Part shown: positions 34,464 through 42,198 of the stretch, one piece after another | How positions within the stretch are numbered: the stretch's first letter is position 1 | Layout: the number at the start of each line of letters is the position of its first letter | Assembly (NCBI GenBank): GCA_965242575.1 | Contig: OZ251461.1 | Coordinates: forward strand, 1,674,001 to 1,738,000 | DNA: 64,000 nucleotides | Source: JANQOH01 sp965242575 | GTDB lineage: Bacteria > Pseudomonadota > Alphaproteobacteria > UBA7887 | Direction of reading: 5' to 3' | Notes under the pieces: model-generated | Seen by the model: the letters and a program-made list of their open reading frames with translations, nothing else | Databases searched by the model: none | What the model was told of the DNA's origin: nothing | Translations under genes and position numbers: made by a program

Positions 34464-35033
34464 TCAACCGACGAGAGACGCCGCATCGAAAACGCCGCAC
34501 CCCTCGGCAAGCCGTTCGGTGCGAATACGGCCGATCCAGGCATCGGAGGACGCGGCCGGGTCGCCGTCGCGAAGGTGCCCGCGAAGCTCCATCCACAAGC
34601 GCCCGAGCACGTTGCAGCCTTCGTAGCAGCCCCCGACGGGACGCGCGCCCCACCAGACGTCGCGCGCCGAAATCTCGACGATGGGGCGGTCGCCGGTACG
34701 CTCCAGCACCGCGTCGATGCGTCCGGCGTTCGCCTCATGCTTGAGCCGCAGCGTCCAGCGCATGACGTCGACTCGCCGCGCGCTCCAGACAGGGGCGATA
34801 CCGGACGCACGTCCGAGCGCCTTCGCGTCTCTCGGCGTCGCCGCTCCGGCGATCCGCGCTTGGCGCGCCGGCGCGCCGACGAACTTGGCCGCCTGGTAAA
34901 GGTGCTCCGATGTGGAGAACGTCCACGGTCTCACCGTAATCGGCGTCGGCAGCGGCCAGAAATTGCTCAACTCGCCCCATGCCGCCCGGCTGTAGCGGAA
35001 GCCGCACACCGCGCCTCTCGCGTAAACGCGCAT
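34464..35033 (-). CDS. NADAR family N-glycosidase-like protein
   Basis: A 189-residue NADAR (YbiA-like, formerly DUF1768) protein. GELSNFWPLP, FSTSEHLYQAAKF and DVMRWTLRLKHEAN, then RPIVEISARDVWWGARP and NVLGRLWMELR, are the family motifs with the conserved Glu, Trp and Asp residues. NADAR proteins hydrolyse N-glycosidic bonds of ADP-ribosylated or riboflavin-derived compounds, and some reverse guanine ADP-ribosylation by DarT1-type toxins. No toxin partner is obvious here. The ATG at 35033 has GGAGG exactly six bases upstream, which decides it over the ATG two codons earlier. Confidence 0.85.
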   Translation of the reverse strand: MRVYARGAVCGFRYSRAAWGELSNFWPLPTPITVRPWTFSTSEHLYQAAKFVGAPARQARIAGAATPRDAKALGRASGIAPVWSARRVDVMRWTLRLKHEANAGRIDAVLERTGDRPIVEISARDVWWGARPVGGCYEGCNVLGRLWMELRGHLRDGDPAASSDAWIGRIRTERLAEGCGVFDAASLVG

Positions 35034-35369
35034 CGTCATCCTCCGAATCGCCCCCAACACCCGGACACGGAGACCCTCGAACTCCTTCCGAGCGTGGATG
35101 ACCGTTGGACGAATAGACCGCACAAGGGCGACTCGCTTGGCAGAAGACCTCGTCGTCGTCGAACGGTTCGCGGGCGGCGTGCGGCCATCCGGGCGAAGCG
35201 CGCGGCGGGGATCGGGCGTGAAAAAGGGCGAACGCCGGCGCCGGTCCCCGAAAGAGGAGCCGGGATCGCGTATCCACGCGGGTATGTGGCGCTCCTGGCG
35301 TCGGACGGCGGGCGAGAGATCGGCGCAGACGCGGCTCCGCCCGGTAAAGCGGCCGGCGCGAACGCGGGC
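35034..35369. other. intergenic, no gene seen
   Basis: This lies between the divergent NADAR gene and the adenine phosphoribosyltransferase remnant. The plus frame stays open into the apt-like sequence, but its translation here does not resemble Apt or anything else. Confidence 0.5.
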
Positions 35370-35805
35370 GATTCCCGCGATGTGACCCCGCCGATGGGCG
35401 ACCCCGCCGGCCTGCGCGCCGCGGTCGAGGCCATCGCCGAACCCCACTCCGGCGGCGGAGTCGACAAGGTGGCCGGGATCGAGGCGCGCGGCTTCGTCTT
35501 CGCCGCGCCGGCGGCCTGCCGGCTCGGCGCCGGCCTCGTCCCCATCCGCAAGAAGGGGAAACTGCCGGACTGGACCATCGCCCGGAGGGACGTGGAATAC
35601 GGCTCCGAGGTGTTGGAGATGCACGCCGACACGGTCCGCCCGGACGAGCAGGTCCTGCCGGGCGACGACTTGCTCGCCACCGGCGGGACGGCGGAGGCCG
35701 CCGCCATGTTGGTCGGGGAGGCGGGCGGCGCGGCGGGCAAGTGCTGCTTCGTCGTCGACCTGCCCGATGCGGGCGGGCGGGCGCGGCTGGAGGCGCGGAG
35801 GCGCC
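35370..35805 (+). pseudogene. apt: adenine phosphoribosyltransferase remnant
   Basis: From 35370 the plus strand encodes sequence clearly like Apt: RDVTPPMGDPAGLRAAVEAI, then KVAGIEARGFVFAAPAACRL, VPIRKKGKLPDWTI, VEYGSEVLEMHAD and the PRPP loop DDLLATGGTAEAAA, ending GGRARLEA. The normal N-terminus with the PDFPxPGIxFRDIT block is missing or unrecognisable, and no start with a ribosome binding site fits. The residue before the DD pair is Gly where Val is normal. The frame then runs on into unrelated sequence. I read it as a decaying gene fragment at an island junction; a shortened working protein from the ATG at 35394 is the alternative. Confidence 0.6.
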
Positions 35806-35868
35806 AGCAAGCCGGGGCGGGCGTTAGAATGGCGACGGTGAATAGCCGTAGATCGGCGGTCGACGGAT

Positions 35869-36732
35869 TTACTCGGACGGAACGGGGGTCGAATCCCATA
35901 TGGGTACGGAGCTGCCATCGCGGCGCCAGCAACGCCGTTCCGCCAGCTCCTCTCGAACATAGGGCATCAGGGCGCGACGCAGACGAACCTCAAGCGTTCC
36001 GGTCTCGGCGATACCGTATTCGTGCTCGTAGCACAGCCTTTCGTCTTCCGAAAGGTTCGATGACAGAACGAAGCGCACAACGTCGAAGGAGCGCCAGTCG
36101 GCATCGCCGTTCAAATCGACGAACTCCACGTCGTCCGCCGCTGGCCTGGCCTCGACGGCGCGCGCCGGAACCACGTCGACATAGCGAGGGTCGATCCGCG
36201 CGCCATGACCATCTCGTCCCACCGTTCTATAGCCTCGCATGTGATATCGTCCGCGCGCGCGGACGATAGCGGCGGGATGGAACGTGAACTCGCGCCGTCC
36301 GCCTTTCGCGGCGTAGATCAGCCAGACCGGCCGGCGTTCGAGGCAGGCGGCGATGATCGCGCGGGTCGGCCCCGGCGGGATTTTCGCCGAAAACGACAGG
36401 TCGTGACCGCCTCCGGGCGGCGCGGTTTCGGAGAACGGATTGCCCGGACTTCCCCGCCGGCCGGCCGCGTCCAGCAATAGCGAAAGGGCCGTATCCGGGT
36501 CCGTCACCGGGTCGCCGGGGTCGAAGCCGTCGAATGGAACCAGTCTCCGGGCGGCGTTCGCCCTGTAGGGGGGCAACAGACCTTCGGCGCGCCAGTCTTG
36601 CAGCAGGCCGTGCGCCGTGCGCTTGGAAACGCCAAGGAAGTCCTGGATGTCCCTGGCGCGCAGGAACCCGCGCCAATACAACATCGTCTCGGCGAACCGC
36701 CGGGCCGCGCGCCGCCCGATTCCCACACTCAT
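35869..36732 (-). CDS. WYL-domain transcriptional regulator of the cas operon
   Basis: A 287-residue regulator. The N-terminal winged helix (FLRARDIQDFLGVSKRTAHG, LLQDWRAEGLLPPY) is followed by a WYL domain (~120-200: RPVWLIYAAKGGRREFTFHP, RGRYHMRGYRTV) and a C-terminal extension typical of BrxR/CapW-like repressors. It is divergent from cas6 with only 93 bases between. I start it at 36732 because a longer start at 36780 would place the palindromic operator inside the gene; the ribosome binding site is weak either way. A WYL protein (Sll7009) represses the type I-D locus of Synechocystis, so the same role is likely here. Confidence 0.8.
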   Translation of the reverse strand: MSVGIGRRAARRFAETMLYWRGFLRARDIQDFLGVSKRTAHGLLQDWRAEGLLPPYRANAARRLVPFDGFDPGDPVTDPDTALSLLLDAAGRRGSPGNPFSETAPPGGGHDLSFSAKIPPGPTRAIIAACLERRPVWLIYAAKGGRREFTFHPAAIVRARGRYHMRGYRTVGRDGHGARIDPRYVDVVPARAVEARPAADDVEFVDLNGDADWRSFDVVRFVLSSNLSEDERLCYEHEYGIAETGTLEVRLRRALMPYVREELAERRCWRRDGSSVPIWDSTPVPSE

Positions 36733-36825
36733 CCAAACACCACGGAAGGTTGCAAAATTTGCATGTTGCGCCTGCTGCATGATAGGCTACGTTGTGCCGG
36801 AAGCCAGCCCACGGAGTTCGGGGAC
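36733..36825. promoter_or_regulatory. divergent cas6/WYL promoter with 13 bp palindrome
   Basis: TGCAAAATTTGCA at 36751-36763 is a perfect palindrome around its central base and the only A/T-rich island near. It overlaps a possible cas-operon -35 (TTGCAT, 36759-36764) with TAGGCT 18 bases further at 36783-36788. This is the layout expected for an operator of the neighbouring WYL repressor. Confidence 0.55.
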
Positions 36826-37554
36826 ATGCGCGTAAGGCTCACGGCGCCGCGCGGCGAATATGCGAGGCTGCGGTATCTCGACACCCTGCACGCCGCGCTG
36901 GTCAACGCGTGGACGGCATGCGGCGCGTCCAGCGCCGAGGTGGTCGGGCGAAGCGCGGAAAATTGGTCCTTCGGCGCGGTCGGGTCGGCGTCCACTCGCG
37001 GCTTCACGCTCAAGTCGGTGGCGATCGGTTCGAGCGCCGCGCGGCTCGAGCCCCTGCTCTCTCGTCTGCCGCCGGAGGGCGTTCGGAAGGCGTCCGTCAA
37101 CGGCGACGAGATCGATTTGTCGACCTGGGACAAGAGGGTCGAGGAGCTGCCCATCGTGGACGAACCCGGCGCCGACGCCGCCCTGCCGGCGATCATGCTG
37201 TCTCCGCTCGTCGTATCCGTGCGCGGACAGAAAAAGCGTTGGCACGACGATTTGACGCGAATCGGCGATGATCTCGACAAGGCGGTGAACTTCCGTTTGT
37301 CGCGCCTGACCGGGCGAAAGGTCGAGCTGCGGATAGAACCCGACCGCCTGTACCTGCGCGCGAACCCGAAGCACTCCACGCTGGTTCGGCTGCGCCAGAC
37401 GCGCGGCGGCGCGCCCGCGTTCGTCATCGGAACCATGTGCCCGCTTGTCCTCCGCGGCGCGGTCGAGGATCTGCGGGCCGCCTGGGCGCTCGGAATCGGC
37501 GAGAAGAACCGATACGGCTTCGGCTGTATCGGATATGCGGGAGGGCGGCCGTGA
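36826..37554 (+). CDS. cas6: CRISPR pre-crRNA endoribonuclease Cas6
   Basis: A 242-residue Cas6 with the RAMP/ferredoxin-like pattern. It ends in the diagnostic glycine-rich loop GIGEKNRYGFGCIG just before the C-terminus, and HSTLVRLRQTRGGAPAFVIG and LRGAVEDLRAAWALG form the strand-helix before it. It should cleave array transcripts at the base of the CCCT/AGGG hairpin. The ATG at 36826 has GGAG nine bases upstream. First gene of the operon and coupled to cas10d by a GTGA overlap; in most type I-D loci cas6 lies after csc1 instead. Confidence 0.85.
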   Translation: MRVRLTAPRGEYARLRYLDTLHAALVNAWTACGASSAEVVGRSAENWSFGAVGSASTRGFTLKSVAIGSSAARLEPLLSRLPPEGVRKASVNGDEIDLSTWDKRVEELPIVDEPGADAALPAIMLSPLVVSVRGQKKRWHDDLTRIGDDLDKAVNFRLSRLTGRKVELRIEPDRLYLRANPKHSTLVRLRQTRGGAPAFVIGTMCPLVLRGAVEDLRAAWALGIGEKNRYGFGCIGYAGGRP

Positions 37555-40478
37555 GCGCGCCGGAACTCGAATTCGCGCACGAGGCGGCGGTGGAGATATA
37601 CGGCGCCTTCCTCGATGAATGCGTCGTTGCGAAGGTCGCCGCAGACCGAATCGGGAGGGTCCCTAAGGAATCTTCGACGAAAATCGACGGCCGCCCCGTC
37701 CGCATGGCGACGATCAGCGGCAAGGGCGGCTGGTCGCCGGATGCCGCGCTGGCCGCGCGGTGGGCCCGCCACGACAATGTGAGCCTTCTCGATCATTCGC
37801 TCTCCGTCGCCCGCGGCGCGCTCATGTTCTGGCTCGCAAGCGCGACGCGTTCGTGGTCTGGCGAGGACGACCGGGCCGAGGCGAAGCGCATCGGACACGC
37901 GGTCGTTTGCATCGCGTTCCTGCATGACATCGATAAGGACCTCGGCCTCGGCCGCGACGCGCGAATCGACGTCGCCGCGGTGGAGGAGCGCATGCGCCGC
38001 TACGGCATCGACGCGTTCCTGGCCCAGCGTGGAATCCGCGTGTCGCCGACCGCCATGCGCAACTATATCGAACATGTGGAGGCTACCCAGACGGAGAAAA
38101 CGACGGCCGCCGCCGATTACGACCGGAGGATCGCATCGGCCTGCTCTTATATCGAGTGCGCAGACAAACTCGACGGAGCTTTCGCCGAACGGGGCGTGGA
38201 CGGGATAATCGAGCGTATTGAGAAGTTCGTCCCACGATTGGGCGGTAGATTGGAGCGTTGGAAAATTCTGGAAATACATGACCATATTCACGTTTTCCTG
38301 CTTGATCGTTTTCAGCGCGCACTCTCATCGGCGTGCAGATCCGTGGCCGGCTGCCTTCCGCTGATCGAGACCGTACATGACGGGAGGCTGTTATGCCTAA
38401 TGCCGGATAACGAATCGTCGAACATAGAACGCGAGGCCCTTGAGAGGTTTCTCGACGATTTGCCCTTTGGCTTGCGTTTGGAGATCAACAACCGTCTGGC
38501 GTGTAAATTCGTCGGCGGGGCGGCGTCCTGGCGCACGTGCCGACGCGTCGTGCGCCGGGACGATTGGAGGCTGCGCGCGAACCTGCTGGCGCTCCCCCGC
38601 GAATTCGCGCGGGAGCGCCAGGCGGACGTCGACGGATTGTTCGAGGCCGCCGGCATGGAGACCTCGTGGAGTCCGCTCGACGCCGGCGCGCGCGGAGCGA
38701 CCGCGAAGCCCGCGCTCGATTTTCCGGGCGGAGACGCCGGCGATCTGGACATTGAGCCGGCGCACGCGCTCGCCTTTCTCGCCGCCGCGCTCAATCACGA
38801 AGACGGCAAGGGTAGGGCCGCGGCGCCGAACGCCGACGTTCGCGAACGCGAGCTCCGCGAATCGATGCGCACCCAAGGGGCCGTTCCCCCGCCCGTCGTC
38901 GAGGCCGCTCCGGAGAAGGACGGACGCACGCGCCGCGTCCTTCTCGCTCTGTGGACCGTCGCGGAGATATGGCGGTTGCATGACCGAGATCCCGACGCCG
39001 CTCGGTCCCTGTTCGATTCGGTGTTCGGCGAGTCGGGACTCGTCGCGCTCTGGATCGACGGCGGCGAAGGGCGGCCCGGTATCGCGGGCGGTATCGCCGA
39101 CAACGCGAGCGACATCAAGGAGGCGCTGCGTAAACGGTTCGCCGCGTATCTTTCGGGGCGCGCCGCGGCGCGGTTCGACGCCGGCCCGGCCGTCAAACAC
39201 TGCATCCTGTGCAACGAGCCCGTGGCGCCCGTTCGGCGGGTCGATAGCGGCTCCCGCGCCCACGGCGTCAAGGTGTCGGCCTTCTCCGGACGCGACGGCC
39301 GGCACGACCATCTGGCGTCGCCCGGGGGCGACACGCATCTCTGCCCGGTCTGCCTGGCCGAGCTGCAGCTGCGCATGGCGGCCGACACCTCGCCGCGATC
39401 CGGCGGAGAACTGCCCCCGCTGTTCTCCTCCCCAGTCACTCTGGGCTTGTTCGGCGGACTGGCCTACGAGGGAGAAGACTCCGACATATCCTTGGGACTC
39501 CACGATCTCAGCCGTCTGGACATCAAAAAAGGCCGCGTGTACGAGGGTCTCGATTGTCAGGCGAGGCGTATTCGCGTCGCGCGGCTCGAAACGCTTCCGA
39601 CCAAGGACGTCGAGCTGATCGCCCGGTTGCGCATGACGCTTCGGGCGGCGTGGCGGCTTGGGCGCCCGATCCATATTTTTCGCGGCGCGCCGCGGCGGCA
39701 TCCCGCCGTCTTCCACTTCGACGCCATGCCGGCGTGGCTCGAGAAGCTGTTGGGCGGGAACTCGCTGCGCATCGAACAGATCCCCGACGCGCTGGAGAAA
39801 CTCGAGCTCTGCGAGAACCTCGCCTCCTTGCCGGGCCTGGGGCTTGAATGGGCCCGCCAGCTGGCCGACCGGGAAACGGAACTCGGTGCGCTGTGCGTCG
39901 CCTGGGCTCTGTCCGTGGACAGGACGGATGACACCAGGCGGGAACGGGCATGGGCCGACATCCGGAGCGGAACGCGCGAGCGCGCTCTCGTCTTCATCGG
40001 AACAAGCGGAGGAAAACAGGTGACACTTAAGGAAAATCCCGACCCCCTCGTCCGTCTGGCCTGGCTCGCTACGGCAGTACAGAAACGGTGGGGCGCAGGG
40101 GCGTCGGCGAACACGCAGCTGCTGTGCTGGAAAACCGCGATGGATTTTCTGCCGGCCGCGCGACGGACAATAAGCACGGACCGCGACGCCCTCGTTCTCG
40201 GCCTTGCCGGAACCCTTGAAGGGGAATTGTCCAGGAAGTCCCTCGCGGCCAATAGGAGGCATCGCGATAATCGCGGTCTCGGCGAGGCGTGCGTCGACTT
40301 CGCGGAGCACTTCTTCGACGCGGTGTGGACGGGGATATTCCGCTCCCGCGATCCGGCGTCCCGGGAGCTGCGCCGGGCCGCCGCGATATACCGCTTCGCC
40401 CTGCTCGAATCGTACCGCGAACGCGGCATCCCCGAAACGACAGGCGACGGATCCGGCGACGCCGGCCACGAAACCTGA
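37551..40478 (+). CDS. cas10d: type I-D large subunit Cas10d with HD nuclease
   Basis: A 975-residue Csc3/Cas10d read from the GTG at 37551 (GGAGGG upstream), overlapping the cas6 stop. The N-terminal HD domain has His82 (LLDHSLSVARG) and His125-Asp126 (LHDIDKD). In type I-D this domain cuts target DNA, consistent with the Cas3 here lacking an HD. A zinc ribbon is formed by Cys551/Cys554 and Cys598/Cys601. I see no intact GGDD cyclase motif, as expected for Cas10d. The C-terminal ~150 residues are helical and correspond to the small subunit, for which an internal start is visible at 40020. Confidence 0.9.
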   Translation: MSAPELEFAHEAAVEIYGAFLDECVVAKVAADRIGRVPKESSTKIDGRPVRMATISGKGGWSPDAALAARWARHDNVSLLDHSLSVARGALMFWLASATRSWSGEDDRAEAKRIGHAVVCIAFLHDIDKDLGLGRDARIDVAAVEERMRRYGIDAFLAQRGIRVSPTAMRNYIEHVEATQTEKTTAAADYDRRIASACSYIECADKLDGAFAERGVDGIIERIEKFVPRLGGRLERWKILEIHDHIHVFLLDRFQRALSSACRSVAGCLPLIETVHDGRLLCLMPDNESSNIEREALERFLDDLPFGLRLEINNRLACKFVGGAASWRTCRRVVRRDDWRLRANLLALPREFARERQADVDGLFEAAGMETSWSPLDAGARGATAKPALDFPGGDAGDLDIEPAHALAFLAAALNHEDGKGRAAAPNADVRERELRESMRTQGAVPPPVVEAAPEKDGRTRRVLLALWTVAEIWRLHDRDPDAARSLFDSVFGESGLVALWIDGGEGRPGIAGGIADNASDIKEALRKRFAAYLSGRAAARFDAGPAVKHCILCNEPVAPVRRVDSGSRAHGVKVSAFSGRDGRHDHLASPGGDTHLCPVCLAELQLRMAADTSPRSGGELPPLFSSPVTLGLFGGLAYEGEDSDISLGLHDLSRLDIKKGRVYEGLDCQARRIRVARLETLPTKDVELIARLRMTLRAAWRLGRPIHIFRGAPRRHPAVFHFDAMPAWLEKLLGGNSLRIEQIPDALEKLELCENLASLPGLGLEWARQLADRETELGALCVAWALSVDRTDDTRRERAWADIRSGTRERALVFIGTSGGKQVTLKENPDPLVRLAWLATAVQKRWGAGASANTQLLCWKTAMDFLPAARRTISTDRDALVLGLAGTLEGELSRKSLAANRRHRDNRGLGEACVDFAEHFFDAVWTGIFRSRDPASRELRRAAAIYRFALLESYRERGIPETTGDGSGDAGHET
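40020..40478 (+). CDS. cas11d: predicted internal small subunit Cas11d
   Basis: Within cas10d and in the same frame, GGAGG at 40008-40012 is followed seven bases later by GTG at 40020. The product would be the last 152 residues (VTLKENPDPLVRLAWLATAV onward), a helical protein of small-subunit size. Independent translation of Cas11d from inside cas10d has been shown for type I-D in Synechocystis (established). Its presence here is inferred from the Shine-Dalgarno spacing and the matching position. Confidence 0.65.
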   Translation: MTLKENPDPLVRLAWLATAVQKRWGAGASANTQLLCWKTAMDFLPAARRTISTDRDALVLGLAGTLEGELSRKSLAANRRHRDNRGLGEACVDFAEHFFDAVWTGIFRSRDPASRELRRAAAIYRFALLESYRERGIPETTGDGSGDAGHET

Positions 40479-40506
40479 ACCCCATCGAGGCAAGGAGGAC
40501 GATACG

Positions 40507-41511
40507 GTGCTGGAGCGATTGAAACCCTATCTCAACGACGGCGACCTCCTCGAGGAGATCGTCGCGGCGGACGGCAGGCAAACCTACGCGATGCCCCGAC
40601 GACGCAACGCGGGCCATGTGGCGATCGTTCTCGTCCGGGAAATCATCGCGCCCGCGGTATTCCGCAACGCGGAAGAAGAGATCACCGACGTCCTGGATCG
40701 CGAGGACGTCAGGCGGGTGCGCGCCGTGCCGGGCAAGTTCAAATTCGGCGAGCGCGGCCGCGGCCTCATGGTCCTGCGCGCCTTCGACGCGGGAGGACGG
40801 ATGCCGCAGAACCGCACGGCCGTCGGCGCCAGGATCGAGATCGGTAAGGTGTTCGACCTCAACACCATGGTGTTCGGCGATTCCGCGATGGACGGCACGC
40901 GCGTGCTGCCGGTAAAGGCTGCCGTCCAGTATTCCGACGCGCTCAGCGTGAAACCCTATGGCGAGTGCGTGGGGGAGGAGTTTCATAACCGCTCGGACGA
41001 GACGGGGACCCTGTTCGATCCGGAGAAGAAGGTGAACAGTTCGAACCTGTTCACCCGCCATTACGTTCTGCCGGGGACGCTCCTGGTGCAGACCCTGTCC
41101 GCCAACGGGCGCCAGCTGCCGCCCCTGGGCTTCGATCACTTGCTGCTGTGCCTCGGCCTCGCCGGCGCCTATGGCGGGCAAACTTCCGTCACCGGCGTCA
41201 ACGTGCGCACGCATATCGCCGGCGTCTTCGCCTCGCGGTTCGAGAAACCGCTATCCTCGCCTTACGAGTTGCTGAAGGACTTGCCCGACACCGTGTCGCC
41301 GTCCGAACTCGCGTCGGCGATCGCCGACGCGATGAAGGAGCATTACGCCGTCCGGATCGGGTGCGAGGAAGCGTCCCGTCACCGGGCTCGGCTGGTCGAA
41401 GCCTTTGAACGCGACGACGCCGAACTTCGGGATCGCTACGAGAAAGCGGCGCCGGAGATTGCGGCGATGTTCGAAGGATACTTCGGACGGGGCACGAGGC
41501 AGAGCGCGTAG
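40507..41511 (+). CDS. csc2: type I-D backbone protein Csc2 (Cas7d)
   Basis: A 334-residue Cas7-family protein of Csc2 type. GLMVLRAFDAGGRMPQNRTA, KVFDLNTMVFGDSAMDG, SVKPYGECVGEEFHNRSDET and SSNLFTRHYVLPGTLLVQTL are strongly characteristic. Multiple copies coat the crRNA spacer in the type I-D Cascade. The GTG start at 40507 follows AAGGAGG after a 28-base gap, so it can be translated independently and in larger amounts than its coupled neighbours, fitting its stoichiometry. Confidence 0.92.
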   Translation: MLERLKPYLNDGDLLEEIVAADGRQTYAMPRRRNAGHVAIVLVREIIAPAVFRNAEEEITDVLDREDVRRVRAVPGKFKFGERGRGLMVLRAFDAGGRMPQNRTAVGARIEIGKVFDLNTMVFGDSAMDGTRVLPVKAAVQYSDALSVKPYGECVGEEFHNRSDETGTLFDPEKKVNSSNLFTRHYVLPGTLLVQTLSANGRQLPPLGFDHLLLCLGLAGAYGGQTSVTGVNVRTHIAGVFASRFEKPLSSPYELLKDLPDTVSPSELASAIADAMKEHYAVRIGCEEASRHRARLVEAFERDDAELRDRYEKAAPEIAAMFEGYFGRGTRQSA

Positions 41512-41514
41512 GCC

Positions 41515-42198
41515 ATGGCCGAGGGGATATACGCCTATAAGCTCACCGCGCTGGCGCCGTGGGCGTGGCATGGGCTTGCTGCGCCTTCCGGCACCGCGAC
41601 GCTCAACGACGTCGTGACCGACACCGCCATCGCCTTCGCGGCGGCGGCGGCGCTCGGCATGGCGCCGCGCGTTCCCTGCCTGCCTTCCGCCCCCGATTAT
41701 GCGGCCCATCTCGCGGAGCTCCCGTTCCGGACCTCGCTGTTCACTGGACGCGGCAACGGGCTTCTCCGCCCGTTGGCGCGCCGCCTCAACCTCGACGCGG
41801 AATGCGGCTTGCCCGCGACGGTCGACAACGCCCGAAAGAGCGGCAACATCAAGGATTATTTCCACGTCCAGGAGGTGGCCCCGGGCGCGACGTTCCATGG
41901 TTGCTTCCTGCTGCGCGACCCGCTCCGCCTGGCCGAGGAAGCGTATGGCGAGCGAGTCCCGCGGCTCGTCGTTCGGCTCGGGCTCGGCCGTGTGGGAATT
42001 GGCTTGCTGGAGCCAGCGCCGCGGGAGCAACCGCCGGAGGACATACGCATCAACCTGCACACGGCGCGGCTCTTCGACCCCGATATCGCAATCGCGGCGG
42101 AATCCTACCTGCTGCACAGCATTCAACCCAGCCGCCCGCTGGAGCCAGAACGTGCGCTCCGCGTGGTGTCGGGCTGGCGCGGGCCGGGCGCGCGATGA
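41515..42198 (+). CDS. csc1: type I-D Cas5-like protein Csc1
   Basis: A 227-residue Csc1. It starts AEGIYAYKLTALAPWAWHGL, contains KSGNIKDYFHVQEVAPGATF and ends with LRVVSGWRGP. In the type I-D complex it caps the crRNA 5' handle and helps recognise the PAM with Cas10d. The ATG lies three bases after the csc2 stop, and the end overlaps cas3' as ATGA, so csc2-csc1-cas3' form a tightly coupled run. Confidence 0.85.
   Translation: MAEGIYAYKLTALAPWAWHGLAAPSGTATLNDVVTDTAIAFAAAAALGMAPRVPCLPSAPDYAAHLAELPFRTSLFTGRGNGLLRPLARRLNLDAECGLPATVDNARKSGNIKDYFHVQEVAPGATFHGCFLLRDPLRLAEEAYGERVPRLVVRLGLGRVGIGLLEPAPREQPPEDIRINLHTARLFDPDIAIAAESYLLHSIQPSRPLEPERALRVVSGWRGPGAR

Noticed and set aside
35885..35897. GGGTCGAATCCC resembling a tRNA T-arm near the island edge
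   Set aside because: It lies inside the 3' end of the WYL gene and no acceptor, D or anticodon arm can be drawn around it.
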